From Scolanthus callimorphus (taxonomy: Eukaryota; Cnidaria; Anthozoa; Actiniaria; Edwardsiidae), in the NCBI GenBank assembly GCA_033964015.1, contig CM066913.1, positions 18,375,854 to 18,439,853 of the forward strand: a DNA stretch of 64,000 nucleotides, read 5' to 3'. Every line of letters begins with the position of its first letter. The first letter of the stretch is position 1. Position numbers and translations under genes: made by a program. Below, one piece after another: positions 31,513-43,800 of the stretch. Below the pieces are notes generated by a model that made no database searches, was not told where the DNA came from, and saw nothing but the letters and a program-made list of their open reading frames with translations.

Positions 31513-32071
31513 TACAGCCCTCTGTAACAGACCCAGTGGAATCTGAAATTTCGCTGGGTTTTTCAGTGAAACGCCAGTGGGTTAGCAAATGTTTCACTAC
31601 CGGGTTTTGAAATTTCACACTGCGAAAGTAAAAATATGCCTGGGTCACTTTTGAGAAACTCACTTATACTCTATTCACCCGTGAACGAGTATAAAACATT
31701 TTCTAGCTAAACTTCATTAAAACAATAACACAAGTAGGAGCGAGCATCTCATTTATTTATGCTTGTCGGAAAATACATTAATTATGGAAGCTGAATAGTG
31801 ATAATTGACACTAATATAATAGTAATAGGGAAATCAAGGCTTAAGAAGAAAGAGATGCCTTCGAATGACTAGCATCTAATTACAATCCTTAATATACGGC
31901 ATAACACTATTCCCGAAGGATTACTATCAATATGTGTTAATCAAGTCAATCACTGTTTAAATTGCGTACCGCAAGAAAATATATTGGGTACTGGGGAGGC
32001 AAAAAATTCACTGATTAAGGCAAACATTTTCACTGGGTCGGGTTCCACTGGGTCTGTTACGGAGGGGTGTA
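31513..32071. mobile_element. 559-bp TIR element flanked by TAAA
   Basis: The left end TACAGCCCTCTGTAACAGAC and right end GTCTGTTACGGAGGGGTGTA are inverted repeats, extending through CCCAGTGGAA/TTCCACTGGG. TAAA lies outside both ends (31509-31512 and 32072-32075), a possible 4-bp target duplication. The interior is AT-rich and noncoding and is shared with 1570-1870. Confidence 0.75.
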
Positions 32072-32483
32072 TAAATGCCCAAATATCAATTCAACAACAA
32101 CAAAAGGAAAGCAAAATGTCCCTATTCGGTTCTTTTGAAGAAAACTGGATAGATAACACAACATTCACATGTCAAGTGATAAGTTTAACCAGAACAGAAA
32201 GAGCCTATATATTTTCATGTTAGTATTTTTGTTTTCAAATCGGCTAATGCTCTGCTATCTTTCCCTCACACTAGACCGACTGGTTATCTAGATTTGCGTG
32301 AATAAAGGGCGGTACTGCTCGCAAGCGTTTTGGCGCTGGCGCGGCTAGCACTACTATTTTTAATAATCAAAACTAAAAAGGTAAAAGGGCAAGCCTGCAA
32401 TTGACGTTTTAACGCGGAGCCAGGCGCGGTTGAAGTTCTCTAAAAACGCTAGAATAGTGTTTGGATATGTGTTTTGTTTTCAG

Positions 32484-32566
32484 CCGGCTTCGCCGCAGGA
32501 GTTGTCGAGAAGGGACACAGCAGCATCTCTAGGACGACGGTTATCTTCTCTCGCCGTTAACAACAA
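32484..32566 (+). CDS. Candidate coding exon with RRLSS motif
   Basis: GTTTTGTTTTCAG|CCG is a strong acceptor and AACAACAA|GTAGGTG a good donor. The phase-0 frame reads PASPQELSRRDTAASLGRRL and SSLAVNN, then two bases. Its phase 2 end fits the phase of the exon at 33502. The basic serine motif GRRLSS resembles a PKA site. It may be part of the N-terminus of the channel gene that follows on the same strand, or of a separate gene; no similarity was recognised. Confidence 0.45.
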
Positions 32567-32958
32567 GTAGGTGAATACTTATATCTTTAACAGATATTTA
32601 AAAAACAACGACTATTCTTTTAAGTACAAAATGACTAGTAATGATAATTGCGAAAATACTTGCGATGCGTAAAAACAATTGCAAGTTGCAATTGATAGCA
32701 GCTTTTTCTAAGTTCAAAAATATATAATAACTTATCGGCTAACGGTGTTTATGACTTGTTGGATACCAATTCAGATCACGTGATAATTCATTTGGAATAT
32801 TACCATTGTTCCCCCAAAAACGAGGAGATGATGGTCGTGAGAAATGACGTCTAACGCTAAGGAATAGCAAACGTACTTGGGTACAGGGGCGTCGCCAGCA
32901 AGCAGGAAATGGGGGTCACAACTACTATGATGACCCTGACCATTTTGTCGAGGCCTGT

Positions 32959-33170
32959 GTGTCAGCCGCCATTTTGACAGCATAGCAACATATCCAGCCG
33001 GAGAAAGCATCCATTTCCACCGGCTGATTTAGAGAATATAGAGCAATTTTGTCGATTGAATTTGGTAAATCAAATATGAAACTTCGTTTTCAGCTGTTCA
33101 TTTAGAAATTTCTACACGCAATTCGTCTTCTAATATCGAACGAAAACAACAACAAAGGAGTGGCTGACAC
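32959..33170. mobile_element. MITE with GTGTCAGCC ends, copy 1
   Basis: GTGTCAGCC and GGCTGACAC end this 212-bp element. A second copy at 38514-38722 shares over four fifths of its bases along the full length (GCCGCCATTTTGACAGCATA, TTCGTCTTCTAATATCGAAC). No coding capacity. Confidence 0.85.
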
Positions 33171-33286
33171 GGGCTCTTTAATGTTAACTGTATTTTTCGT
33201 CCCAAAAGGGCGGCTAAATGGCACGCTAGGACTCACCTTTGCTACGCCCCAAATGTACATATAGGTCGATTGAAAAGTTTTGAGAT

Positions 33287-33468
33287 TGTGTGGTTCCAGA
33301 AAATATCCATCCTCCCCCACGGAAGGGTGTTGAAAAGTGACCCACCCCTCTGCAATTTCCAAAGGAAAATACAGTATTGTATGGAAGAAATCAGGTAAAT
33401 TGACTCCACCATCTCTCTGGAATTTCCAATCACTTCTGTGGGGGGTGGATATTTTCTGGAACCACACA
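33287..33468. mobile_element. 182-bp TIR element, TGGAATTTCC family
   Basis: TGTGTGGTTCCAGAAAATAT and its exact inverse form the ends (TIR ~24 bp plus a further imperfect stretch). The interior has (T/C)TGGAATTTCCA-like phrases. Closest relative: 57726-57913. Confidence 0.85.
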
Positions 33469-33501
33469 TTGCTACATTAGTGTTTTCTAACCTGTATTTA
33501 G

Positions 33502-33592
33502 CGATCGTCGCCAGTCCATCTCAAGTAACAAAAGCCACGCGTCCATCGATATGACGTTCGACCAGGAACACGTGCCTTTAATACAGATCGAG
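33502..33592 (+). CDS. Candidate coding exon with RRQSIS motif
   Basis: TTTTCTAACCTGTATTTAG is a good acceptor and ATCGAG|GTGAGG a consensus donor. One base plus 30 codons read DRRQSISSNKSHASIDM, then TFDQEHVPLIQIE. The phase joins the exon at 32484 exactly and ends in phase 0. That is compatible with the channel gene's exon at 34590/34608 (through a weak CCAG|GAGGAG acceptor at 34589) or its exon 2 at 38803. DRRQSIS resembles a PKA site. Confidence 0.5.
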
Positions 33593-33599
33593 GTGAGGT

Positions 33600-34585
33600 T
33601 TGATTGACACCTGTCAATAAAAACATATTTGGAGATTCTGGAGATATAAAAATTAACTCAACGACTGTAAAATTAGAGCCTGCGTAGGTTGCGTAGCAAG
33701 CGTTTCGGGCTCGAGTTTTGCTCCCTCCCCCGGGCTCTGTCCTTCACTTTTATTGGCGAAACATACGCTGATTTTTAATGGATTGAGGCTGGCTCCCAGT
33801 TTACTATAAAACTGAGCAACGGCAAGTCATCATACAGCTATTTCAATAAAGGTTGTCGGGCTAGGTTGTGAGTACTCAGAGAAGTGTAAAGTTAGAGATG
33901 TTCTACGGAAAACAAGAACCGTGACGCTCAACCGTGTCACTTCACTAAGCGAGAAGACAAAAATACCGGCCCAAACCTTTACCAGTTCACTTGTTTTATT
34001 TGTAAATATATACAGTATCAAAGTGCTCGCTACTCGATTTCAGGTTTAAGTTATGCTTAATTAAAAACGGGACGATAGAGGCCTTCAAGACTCGCGCTTC
34101 TGTTGGTAACCGCCATTTCGGTGCAAATATACTAACTATCACAAGTGGTCACATGCTATAGAGCGACTGATACGACCATATGGAAACCAAGAAACGTAAA
34201 GGTCGGACGCAGAGTCATTCTCTCTCTCTCTCTGCTGGAGGCCTGTTTCATACGACGATACGACTCGTACGACTGATATGACTTTATGGAAACCAGGCTT
34301 AAGTAATTCATTTGCAGGGAGTCTTATTTTTAATATGAAAAGCGCTTAGTGAATGCTGCAAAGCCCACAGCAGAAAGGACCATGACATGTTATTGTCTCG
34401 AATAAGGTCGGGGATTTGGCGCGTTTGACTATCAAGCAAAAAGTCAACAAAACGTCAAAAAGAGAGACATCAAAAAGACCACAGAAATGAAGCGCCAAAT
34501 ACTTGTATCACTTAGTTACGACTCTGATCATGTACAAGTTTATCTCTGAGTGGTGGGGTGAGGACTCTACTGACGACACAAGTGG
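33600..34585. other. Spacer upstream of channel exon 1
   Basis: This holds a (TC)n run at 34217-34232 and, right after it, a small inverted repeat GCCTGTTTCATACGA / TATGGAAACCAGGC (34239-34296). If exon 1 is the first exon, its promoter lies here; no TATA box was assigned. Homology with the second channel copy starts near 34545. Confidence 0.35.
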
Positions 34586-34607
34586 CCAGGAGGAGAAACT
34601 GTTAACG

Positions 34608-34882
34608 ATGGCGAGTCAAAGCCCCGCGAGCAACAAGAAGACGAGGCCGACATCGCTGCTAAAAGTGCAGTCGGCCAGTAACAAGAAGGAAATGTACAAG
34701 GTGGACATTCAATGTCTTCCCCGACTTCCAGCACTCCGCCAGACGACAGAGAGAGACTGCGAAAGTTCAGTCGGTTCTCAATTAATTCGGAAGACTCGAC
34801 GCAGTTTGGGATGGATTTGAATCGAAACGCGAGCACTGGGTCGAAATCTCGAGCTCATAAATCCCAGATGAGGGTGGCGCAG
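34608..34882 (+). CDS. Channel exon 1 (leader), frame change inside
   Basis: ATG 34608 starts MASQSPASNKKTRPTSLLKV and reads to KEMYKVDI. The frame then changes near 34709, where ATTCAATG lacks one base against the paralogue's ATTCCAATG, and continues as MSSPTSSTPPDDRER, RKFSRFSINSEDS, DLNRNASTGSKS to CAG|GTTCGT. As read, the first frame runs on to a stop at 34818-34820. An in-frame GAGGAGAAACTGTTAACG precedes the ATG after a possible acceptor at 34589. Serine-rich and probably cytosolic. Confidence 0.7.
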
Positions 34883-37800
34883 GTTCGTTCGTGGAATATT
34901 TCACGAGAATTTGAATTACAGATGGTTTTGTGTGTAGGAATTTGGGGGTTTATTCTTATGAGTTTAGGAAACTTTCAGTTTGAAAAGTGATTAAGAGCCT
35001 AAGCAGATGTCAACATTGGATTTCCATTGGCTAATAGCACTACTGGTAGGCTATTTTTGACGTGAGGAAATAAGGAAATATCTTTTCTTTCCCTTCTTTG
35101 AAAAATAACTCCTCAATGGCCTTCTGTTACTCTAAAAGTTGTTGGAACTTTTTTAACTTTATGTAATTTATTCTGTGTTTACTTTGCACTGTTTTTAGTA
35201 AGTAAACATTCGAGATTGCCGCCGTCCTTTATTCCGCGTTCAAGGTTGAAATGATAACTTCTAAGCCTATTCACAACTTTTGGAATAATGAAATGTCAAT
35301 TTAACCGGCCTAGGTCTTTACTACTCTTGTTTTTGTATTTTTCGCATTTATAGCTTTTTTACATTAATCATTTGCAGGAACAAAGTGTGAACATCGCTTT
35401 ATTCTAAGCGAAAGTTAATTGCCTTTCTCGCATTGAAGCGATACGCCTCCCAGGGCTTTATGGGCTTTATAGTCAAAGCTATCAAGAGCAATGGAGTGTT
35501 ATTTTGAAATCACCGGCTGTGAAAAGTAATTTCTTAGCTTTCTTACTCGTGACCTTTCGTTAAAGGGGAACTCGCACGCTTAATTTTTGTACAACCTGTC
35601 AAAAAATAAGTCGAATTCTAATCACCAAAATACATTTCCGTTTACAGGGAATAACCAAAATAACAGTCCAGGTTTGTTCGCTATAGTCAGGAGGCAAACG
35701 CCAAAAAAGTGATTTTTTTAAAAAGTTTTGAGTAGAAGCAGGAAACATAGCTTAAAATCTTCCAATTGTCATCCTGATTAACAAAAATGCTGTTTCCACC
35801 TCAATTTTTTTGGTCTTAGTCAGTTAAGGGGAGGTTTTCTCTAGGCCCTCGCTCCTGCAACATGGAAACGAGGCTGAAATGTAAACATACTTGTATCTCC
35901 GGTATTATTGAACGAAATTTGTTGAAACTCATCAATTATACTATGTTGATCGATCTAAATCTAGAAAGGTGATTTGTGAAGGTTAAAGGGGTCACGTGAC
36001 TTGTCTAGTATGGAAACGAGGCTGAAATGTAGACATGCTTGTATCTCCGGTATAATTGAACGAAATTTATTGAAACTCATCAGTTATACTATGCGGATCG
36101 ACCTAAATCCAGAAAGGTGATTTGTGTAGGTTAAAGGGTCATGTGACTTGTCTAGCATGGAAACGAGGCTGAAATGCAAACATGCTTGTACTCCTGTATA
36201 ATTGAACAAAATTTATTGAAATTCTCAAAAGTTCGACCTGAATCAAGCAAGATCGACCTGAATCAGATCGACCTGAATCAAGCAAGGTGATCGATTGATT
36301 ATGATTTATGGGGTCTAGCATGGAAACGAGGCAGAAACTTGGGTCCTTGCTCAATGAATTAACAGAACTGAGTCACGTTTATCATCAAGCTTGGAAATAA
36401 GGGGGTGCTCTTTCTCTCTTATTGAGATGAGGCTGTACCTGAAGCAACATTTGGAATAATATAAACGAGGATCTAACAAAATAGTTATCACAATTACAAG
36501 ACACGCGCATCATTAGTATTACTCACTAGACAGGGCTTCTGTCAGGTCGTGGAAAAAAAGGACAAATTTCGCGGGATTTTTAGGTTAAAATTTGCGGAAA
36601 ATAGCTAATTTCGCGGCAAAATTCGCGGAAGATGGCCAATTTCGCGGGAAAAACAACCGAGTTCGCGGGATTGTTTAGGTTCAAATTTGGTGTCTTTCTT
36701 GGTGTTGCAAAATGTATTGTATTTTTGATTAGAGCTATTGTATTCCATTCCATTTAAGGTGTATTGTATTTTTGATATTGTATCCATCTTATTGTTTCGT
36801 TCTAAAGTCTTTTGTCTTCTATTGTCTCGATGCCTCTGGTGCCTTGCAACACCAAGAAAGAGCCCAAAATCGTACGAAAAAAAAAACGGATTCGCGTGAA
36901 AAAAAAAGGCTGATCGCGTGTGAATTTTACAAGCAAATTTCGGAGAAAATGTTCGCGTGATGGATTTGAATTTAATTAACGTTTTATTGAATAAAAAGAA
37001 AATGTACAATGTAGTCACTTTGTTGCGAAATACTGTAATCATGGGTTGAGGCAATTACTTAGGAAGTGGTTTTATATAACAAAGGTCATAATTTCCTATT
37101 TCTAGATAACTCGAAAAGCCGCGAAACGCGTTTCAAATTTGCTGTGTCATTAGCATTCATAGCAAATTCTTAAGTTTTGCGTGCTATGGTATATTTCAGG
37201 AGATTTCGCGGATTTACCAAAATTTCGCAGGTCCGCGACCGCGCGAAATACCAGAAGACCTACCTACCAGAAGACGTTACTCTCAAGACGTTGCTCTCCA
37301 GACGTTACTTTCTAGACGTTACTTTCTAGGCGTTGATTGACTCCCCTATTTTGGGGTAGGGGTGCTCGTCGGGAACTTGCGATTACCCCTAAAAGGTAGC
37401 TAAAATGGCGTCACTTAGTTGATTTTGACTCCTAAAGGTACCAACAAGACATTTTCCCTCGTATTTTTCTCTCATATTTTTACGAGGGAAAATACGTCTG
37501 AAAATCAGGCTACCAATAAAGTGTGGGTTTTGCTTGATTTGCTATTAGAACGGATGTCTAAACGGTACGTATCTGGGAAAAGTTGCAAGTTTTCGAATTT
37601 TACCCACTAAAAGGTACCAGAGACCTGATTTTAAACCCTACGACGAGCAGCTCCGCCCAAAGAGTAGGGGAGTCCCCCCCAGGATATATAATAGTTATTT
37701 TCTGCTTTGGGAGCATATATAAAGCATACCTTGTAAGTTATGTTTATTTAACGACAGTTCTGTTTTTAACGAAGATACAAGGATCCGAGTTTTCAGCCTC

Positions 37801-40800
37801 GTTTCCATGCTAGACAAGTCACGTGACCCTCTTAACCTACACAAATCACCTTGCTGTATTCAAGTCGATCTACACAGTAAAAGTGGCGAGTTTCAATAAA
37901 CTTCTTTCAATAATACCGGCGATACAGGCATGTTTACATTTCAGCCTCGTTTCCATGCTAGACAAGTCACGTGACCCTTTTAACCTGACACAAATCACCT
38001 TGCTGGATTCAGGTCGATCCACATAGTATAACTGATGAGTTTCAACAAATGTTGTTCATTAATACCTGAGATAAAAGTATGTTTAAGTTTCAGCCTCGTT
38101 TCCATGTTGCAGGAGCGAGGGCCTAGAGAAAACCTCCCCTTAAATGACTAAGACCAAAACTTTTGAGGTGGAAACAGCATTTTTCTTAATCAGGATGATA
38201 ATTGGAAGATTTTAAGCTATGTTTCCTGCTTCTACTCAAAACTTTTTAAAAAAATGAAAAATAAGGACGTTTTCTGAGTTTGCCTCCTGACTACTATCCT
38301 TTTAACTGTTCAATCATTACAAATCTATAGTGTTTTTATCTATTATAAGAGGATGGAATTGGATTGCGATTTGAATTATTTGCTTGCCAGGCAAGCGTGC
38401 GAGTGCCCCTTTAAAAACAGACCCCAACATGCAGTAATGGCATACCTTATTGCTATTCTCGTGAATCTTTCAAACACAAAAACACTATCATCACCAACAA
38501 ATAAGCAGATCCTGTGTCAGCCGCCATTTTGACAGCATAGCAATACCAAGTCGGAGAAAGCATCCATTTCCATCGGCTGATTTCGAGAATATAGAGCAAT
38601 GTTCTTGATTAAATTTGGTAAATCAAATCTGAAACTTTCTCTTTAGATGTTGATTTAGAGACTTCTACACGTAATTCGTCTTCTAATATCGAACGAAAAC
38701 AATAAAAAGGAGTGGCTGACACGCGCTCTTTGATAATCCATACATTTAATAAGAGAGCAATCGAGAGGCTATTGAGTGAGGTTTCCTTGTGCTGCTCAAC
38801 AGAAAGCAACCAAAACAACCAAGCTGCAGAAACTGCATGCTGCTCATTGTCAGGGGATGAAGAGGAGGTTAAAAGGCTGCTTGGCAAAGGAATCGGTGAG
38901 TACATTAGTCGAAAAAAGCACGGTTGGTTCAACGTTACGCCACTGGCCTCTCAGCGCTTTGCAATGGGTATGACTTGCTGTCGGGGCAGAGGAAATTTTC
39001 TTTGTATTTGGGACGTGGTCGAAACTGGTTCATATTGGGCTGTCCCAAAAAAAACGTACTCGCCCTATCGAGAAACTCTAAATTGCTCTACCCCTGAACT
39101 TCCAGACTCCTGTTCAACCCCTGTGGAAACCCCCCTCATTCTCTTGTGGGCCTGTGGAAATTCCACAGTTGCAGAATACACTGTGGAAATTCCAGGGTGA
39201 AAATCACAGACCCTGTGGAAATTCCTCATTCTCTTGTGGGCCTGTGAAAATTCCACAGTTGCAGAATACACTGTGAAAATTCCAGGGTGAAAATCAACAA
39301 ACCCTGTGGAAATTCCAGGATCAAACACAGCGACCCCTGTGGGATTTCCAGGTTCCTCGATAGGGGGTAATGGATATAATATGAACAGCCCATTGCGAGT
39401 TCTACTCAGTCTACTCATCAATCTCGTTCCCAGAGCCTACTCCGCTGTTGTCATGTGTTTGTCGTTGGCTCTGGCGGCAGACAATCGTAGGGCGATTCTG
39501 ATTGGCTGAGATTCCTGCTCGCCATTTTCAACCTTGCCTAACCGACAATACCGGATGTTCTGGATTCTAGGAGTCTTCTAGGATGTCCTGGATTCTAGGA
39601 GTCTTCTAGGATGTCCTGGATTCTAGGAGTCTTATAGGATGTCCTAGATTCTAGGAGTCTTCTAGGATGTCCTGGATTCTAGGAGTCTTCTAGGATGTCC
39701 TAGATTGTAGGAGTCTTCTAGGATGTCCTAGATTCTAGGAGTCTTCTAGGATGTCCTAGATTCTAGGAGTCTTCTAGGATGTCCTAGATTCTAGGAGTCT
39801 TCTAGGATGTCCTAGATTCTAGGAGTCTTCTAGGATGTCCTGGATTCTAGGAGTCTTCTAGGATGTCCTTGATTCTAGGAGTCTTCTAGGATGTCCTGGA
39901 TTCTAGGAGTCTTCTAGGATGTCCTAGATTCTAGGAGTCTTCTAGGATGTCCTGGATTCTAGGAGTCTTCTAGGATGTCCTAGATTCTAGGAGTCTTCTA
40001 GGATGTCCTAGATTCTAGGAGTCTTCTAGGATGTCCTAGATTCTAGGAGTCTTCTAGGATGTCCTAGATTCTAGGAGTCTTCTAGGATGTCCTGGATTCT
40101 AGGAGTCTTCTAGGATGTCCTTGATTCTAGGAGTCTTCTAGGATGTCCTAGATTCTAGGAGTCTTCTAGGATGTCCTGGATTCTAGGAGTCTTCTAGGAT
40201 GTCCTAGATTCTAGGAGTCTTCTAGGATGTCCTAGATTCTAGGAGTCTTCTAGGATGTCCTAGATTCTAGGAGTCTTCTAGGATGTCCTAGATTCTAGGA
40301 GTCTTCTAGGATGTCCTAGATTCTAGGAGTCTTCTAGGATGTCCTAGATTCTAGGAGTCTTCTAGGATGTCCTAGATTCTAGGAGTCTTCTAGGATGTCC
40401 TAGATTCTAGGAGTCTTCTAGGATGTCCTAGATTCTAGGAGTCTTCTAGGATGTCCTAGATTCTAGGAGCGTCCGGAGTCTCCGAGTCAGCATGACCGAG
40501 AGGCTCTGTGGTCGAGAATGTCTACTCGTCTACTGTGTTTCACGCCTCTCAGATGATACAGTAAACCGAGGTCACGTCTCCCCTATACTACCCTTCCCAG
40601 TTTCATGGGAGACGTTAAAGAACCACCGAGAACGAACTACTAGCCTGTATTGCAGCATTTTGTCAAATTAAATAAATAAAACTGCCATAGTTGAGATGAA
40701 GAAATAAGCTTTAAAATGAGGAAACACTTGTCAAATACGAATTGTTTTCGCGAAAGGTGGCATGTAACCTTAAAACGAATTTCCCCTAGATGTCAACCTG

Positions 40801-43800
40801 CGTGACTCATTCGGCAAGACGCCCTTACACAACGCCGTCAATGGCAAGCACGTGGAGATAGTGCGACTACTTTTGAAGGCAGGAGCGAGCGCTAAGATCA
40901 CAGACGAGCGAGGGGATACCCCACTTCACGATGCAGCCAAAGTAGAAAGCGAAGACATTGTAGATGTAGGTATCGAGTCTCTCCAGGGACTCATATAAGT
41001 AGGGGCGGGGAAGAGCAGGGACAGGTAGCGTAAGAAACGCCTGAAAGGATGCTACTCTTATATCCACCTGTTTATGAGAAAGTCGTGAAGCGCCGTGGTA
41101 CACCACTCGAAAGCACTGTATACCTAATATTTATACTCCACTGTCTTCCTTTAGCAATATACGAAGTCTAATACCTTTGTAGCTTTTCTCGTACGCAGAC
41201 AATTGTATATTCCAAGAAGCAAAGAGTCATGTATTATCTCTGATCGAGTACTTCTAACATTTGACAGGCGCTGCTGGCGGCAAAGTTATGCGATGCTAAT
41301 GCGAAAGGCTTCAATTCCTACACACCACTACACATCGCGGGACAGCTCGACAATGTCAACATCTGCAGAAAACTGGTAATAATAACTCTTAACCCTCAAA
41401 GTATGAATGAGACTGATCGGATTCACTCCCATATATAGAGCTGCCAATGGCAACCAATTCGGCGAATTACTTATAACAATCTACAAACGAAGTTTCCACG
41501 TCTTGACATAAGAACCCCGGGCGGGTTTTAGAAAAAAATAAAACAAAATACTAGACAATAATGCAGATCAGGTGAATTATGATTGAAATAAACGATTTCC
41601 TGCAACTACTGGACAAGCGACTCTGGTAGGCGCGCCCCAAGCTACCTAAGTGTGAAGAAATGATGACGATGATGATTTATCTTTTGAGAGATAAAGATCA
41701 ATATATTTCTCTAGAGGACACGGTAACGAATTCTGTGTTCTGATTCGTTCTTAGGCCGTGCGCTTGGAAAATACTTTCCTTTCTCTGACCACGGTCACGG
41801 TAACTATTTACGTGCGTTAGCTTTCATAACATAACTAACACAATATCAAATGCCACAGTTGGTAGTTTAGATCGACCCACATAGGGAAAAACTGTATCCT
41901 CGGACTACAAAACGTAGCATGGCCTCCAGCCTGTTCAGCATGGCCTCCAGCCTGTCAAAATATTCCCGCCTGTCCATTATAGCTTGTCACCGTGAGGAGG
42001 GCGGTCTAGCCAAAAGTCAATCAATCGATCAGTCAAGGCGGCCGCAGCCGAGTCGCACGGCCTGGCGCGCCAATCCTCTCGATTCGCCATACAGCTGGCC
42101 AGCTCAGTGGGCTCTTCAGGGTGTCAATAAGTGTGGAGGGCGGTTGACCCCGGCTTCTGTGTCCGTGACGAGGCTCCCATAGCAAAAGTCTGACATTAAA
42201 ATCTTCCAGCCCTCGGTCACAGTTTTACACGGACTTTCCAGCCGGTAATTTATCTATTTATCAGTAGTAATTAGTAGTAGTATATAAAACATTACGTCTT
42301 ACCTCCTTTATGGTAACACTTCGTCCTCAGGTGCAGGTTGGGGGTGACATCACCATGGCAGCGGACGACAAGATGACACCTCTCAGTCTGGCGGTAGCTA
42401 AAGGGGCCAGTAACACCGTGGAGTACTTCCTAAAAATTGGTAAGCAAAGCAGAACTTGAAACGACTAATCCTGGACAACTGATCCCAAATTTGGTATGAC
42501 CCTTGACAAAATTCCGAGTTAGTCGGCACATGGCGACCTGATATTATCAGAAACATATAACTTAGTTGAAACATGTAACGGCGAACCAAGCTGTGGATTA
42601 TTCGCGGTTTGTTTATGACCATATTTGATCAATAATGAACTCTCGACTGCTAACCCAAGCGGTTTTCTCTTCATAATATTTCATTTTTCGCTCAAATAAA
42701 GTAGAACAACAGTTTTAAGTGATAATGTGCTAACATTTAACATCTTGAAGTCTTGCAACAACATTATTTTCAAAATCTGTTCAATTGTTTATTCTGCGAA
42801 TATTCTATAGCTTGGCACTAAAGCAATGTATGTTTGTTACACGTTTTAACTCACTTATATGTTTCTGATATTATCCAATGCTTCCACGAATACGAAATGA
42901 AATGGCGACAAAAAGTTATGGCTTGGTGACACGTTTTTATTTTCAAGCTGCAATATCAGCTAACATAAGTTGAAGTACTTGTTTCAATCCACATTCAGTG
43001 AGAGTACATCCAATTTTCTTGAAATTGCCAGCAGCTGGTTGCGAATGCGACAAAGATTTTGGCGACTACAAAATTTATTTTTGTCGTCAAACTTCTAATA
43101 TATATTCACCAAAATATGAAAAACTGGCAAATAGTCTATGATTGTTGTATTTACTTTACCAGCTGGTGACCTGTAATACCTTTGCAAGTATCGTCAAGTA
43201 CTGTAATACCTTTGCAATCCTTTGATTTACAGCTCGTGAGAAGGGAACCCCAGCTGATACCATTCTTTACAACGTGGACTCGGAGGGAAGCACGCTCTTG
43301 CATCTAGCCGTAGACAGCGGAATTCTTCCAGTAAGTGCTTTGTAAGGCTAGCTACTAGGATCATCTTCTTGTATGATTCGCGAAGATCTTAGGAGACCTA
43401 AATGATACGAAATGCTATGCGTTTATGATCAGTGTAATATTTAACAATATAGCTACGATATAACGCGCGCTCTGATTGGTCCAAATCTATGCTTTATTTC
43501 ACCGATAAAGTAATGGTTCTCCCCCGCTATATCATAAAAGCATTAGAGCACAACTTTCTCACGCGTGCTCTATTTCGCCTATAAAGACATAGAAAGTTGT
43601 GCTCTGATGCTTACGTAGAGTAGCAGCCGACGACCTAGACTACTCGTTCTCGTATTCTATGTGTCAAAAAGTTAGCTATCCTCGTTAACTATCAAAAACT
43701 TTAACTCGAAGATTAATTGTATATTAGAAGTGATGCGTGATGCTTTTCAATCCGAAGTAGAACAGCTGCCGTTGACCAGATATTATCCAATATTATCAAT

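Noticed and set aside
39553..40469. CRISPR-like array of 28-bp repeats
   Set aside because: Repeats are head to tail with no unique spacers, in an intron of an animal gene; it is a minisatellite.
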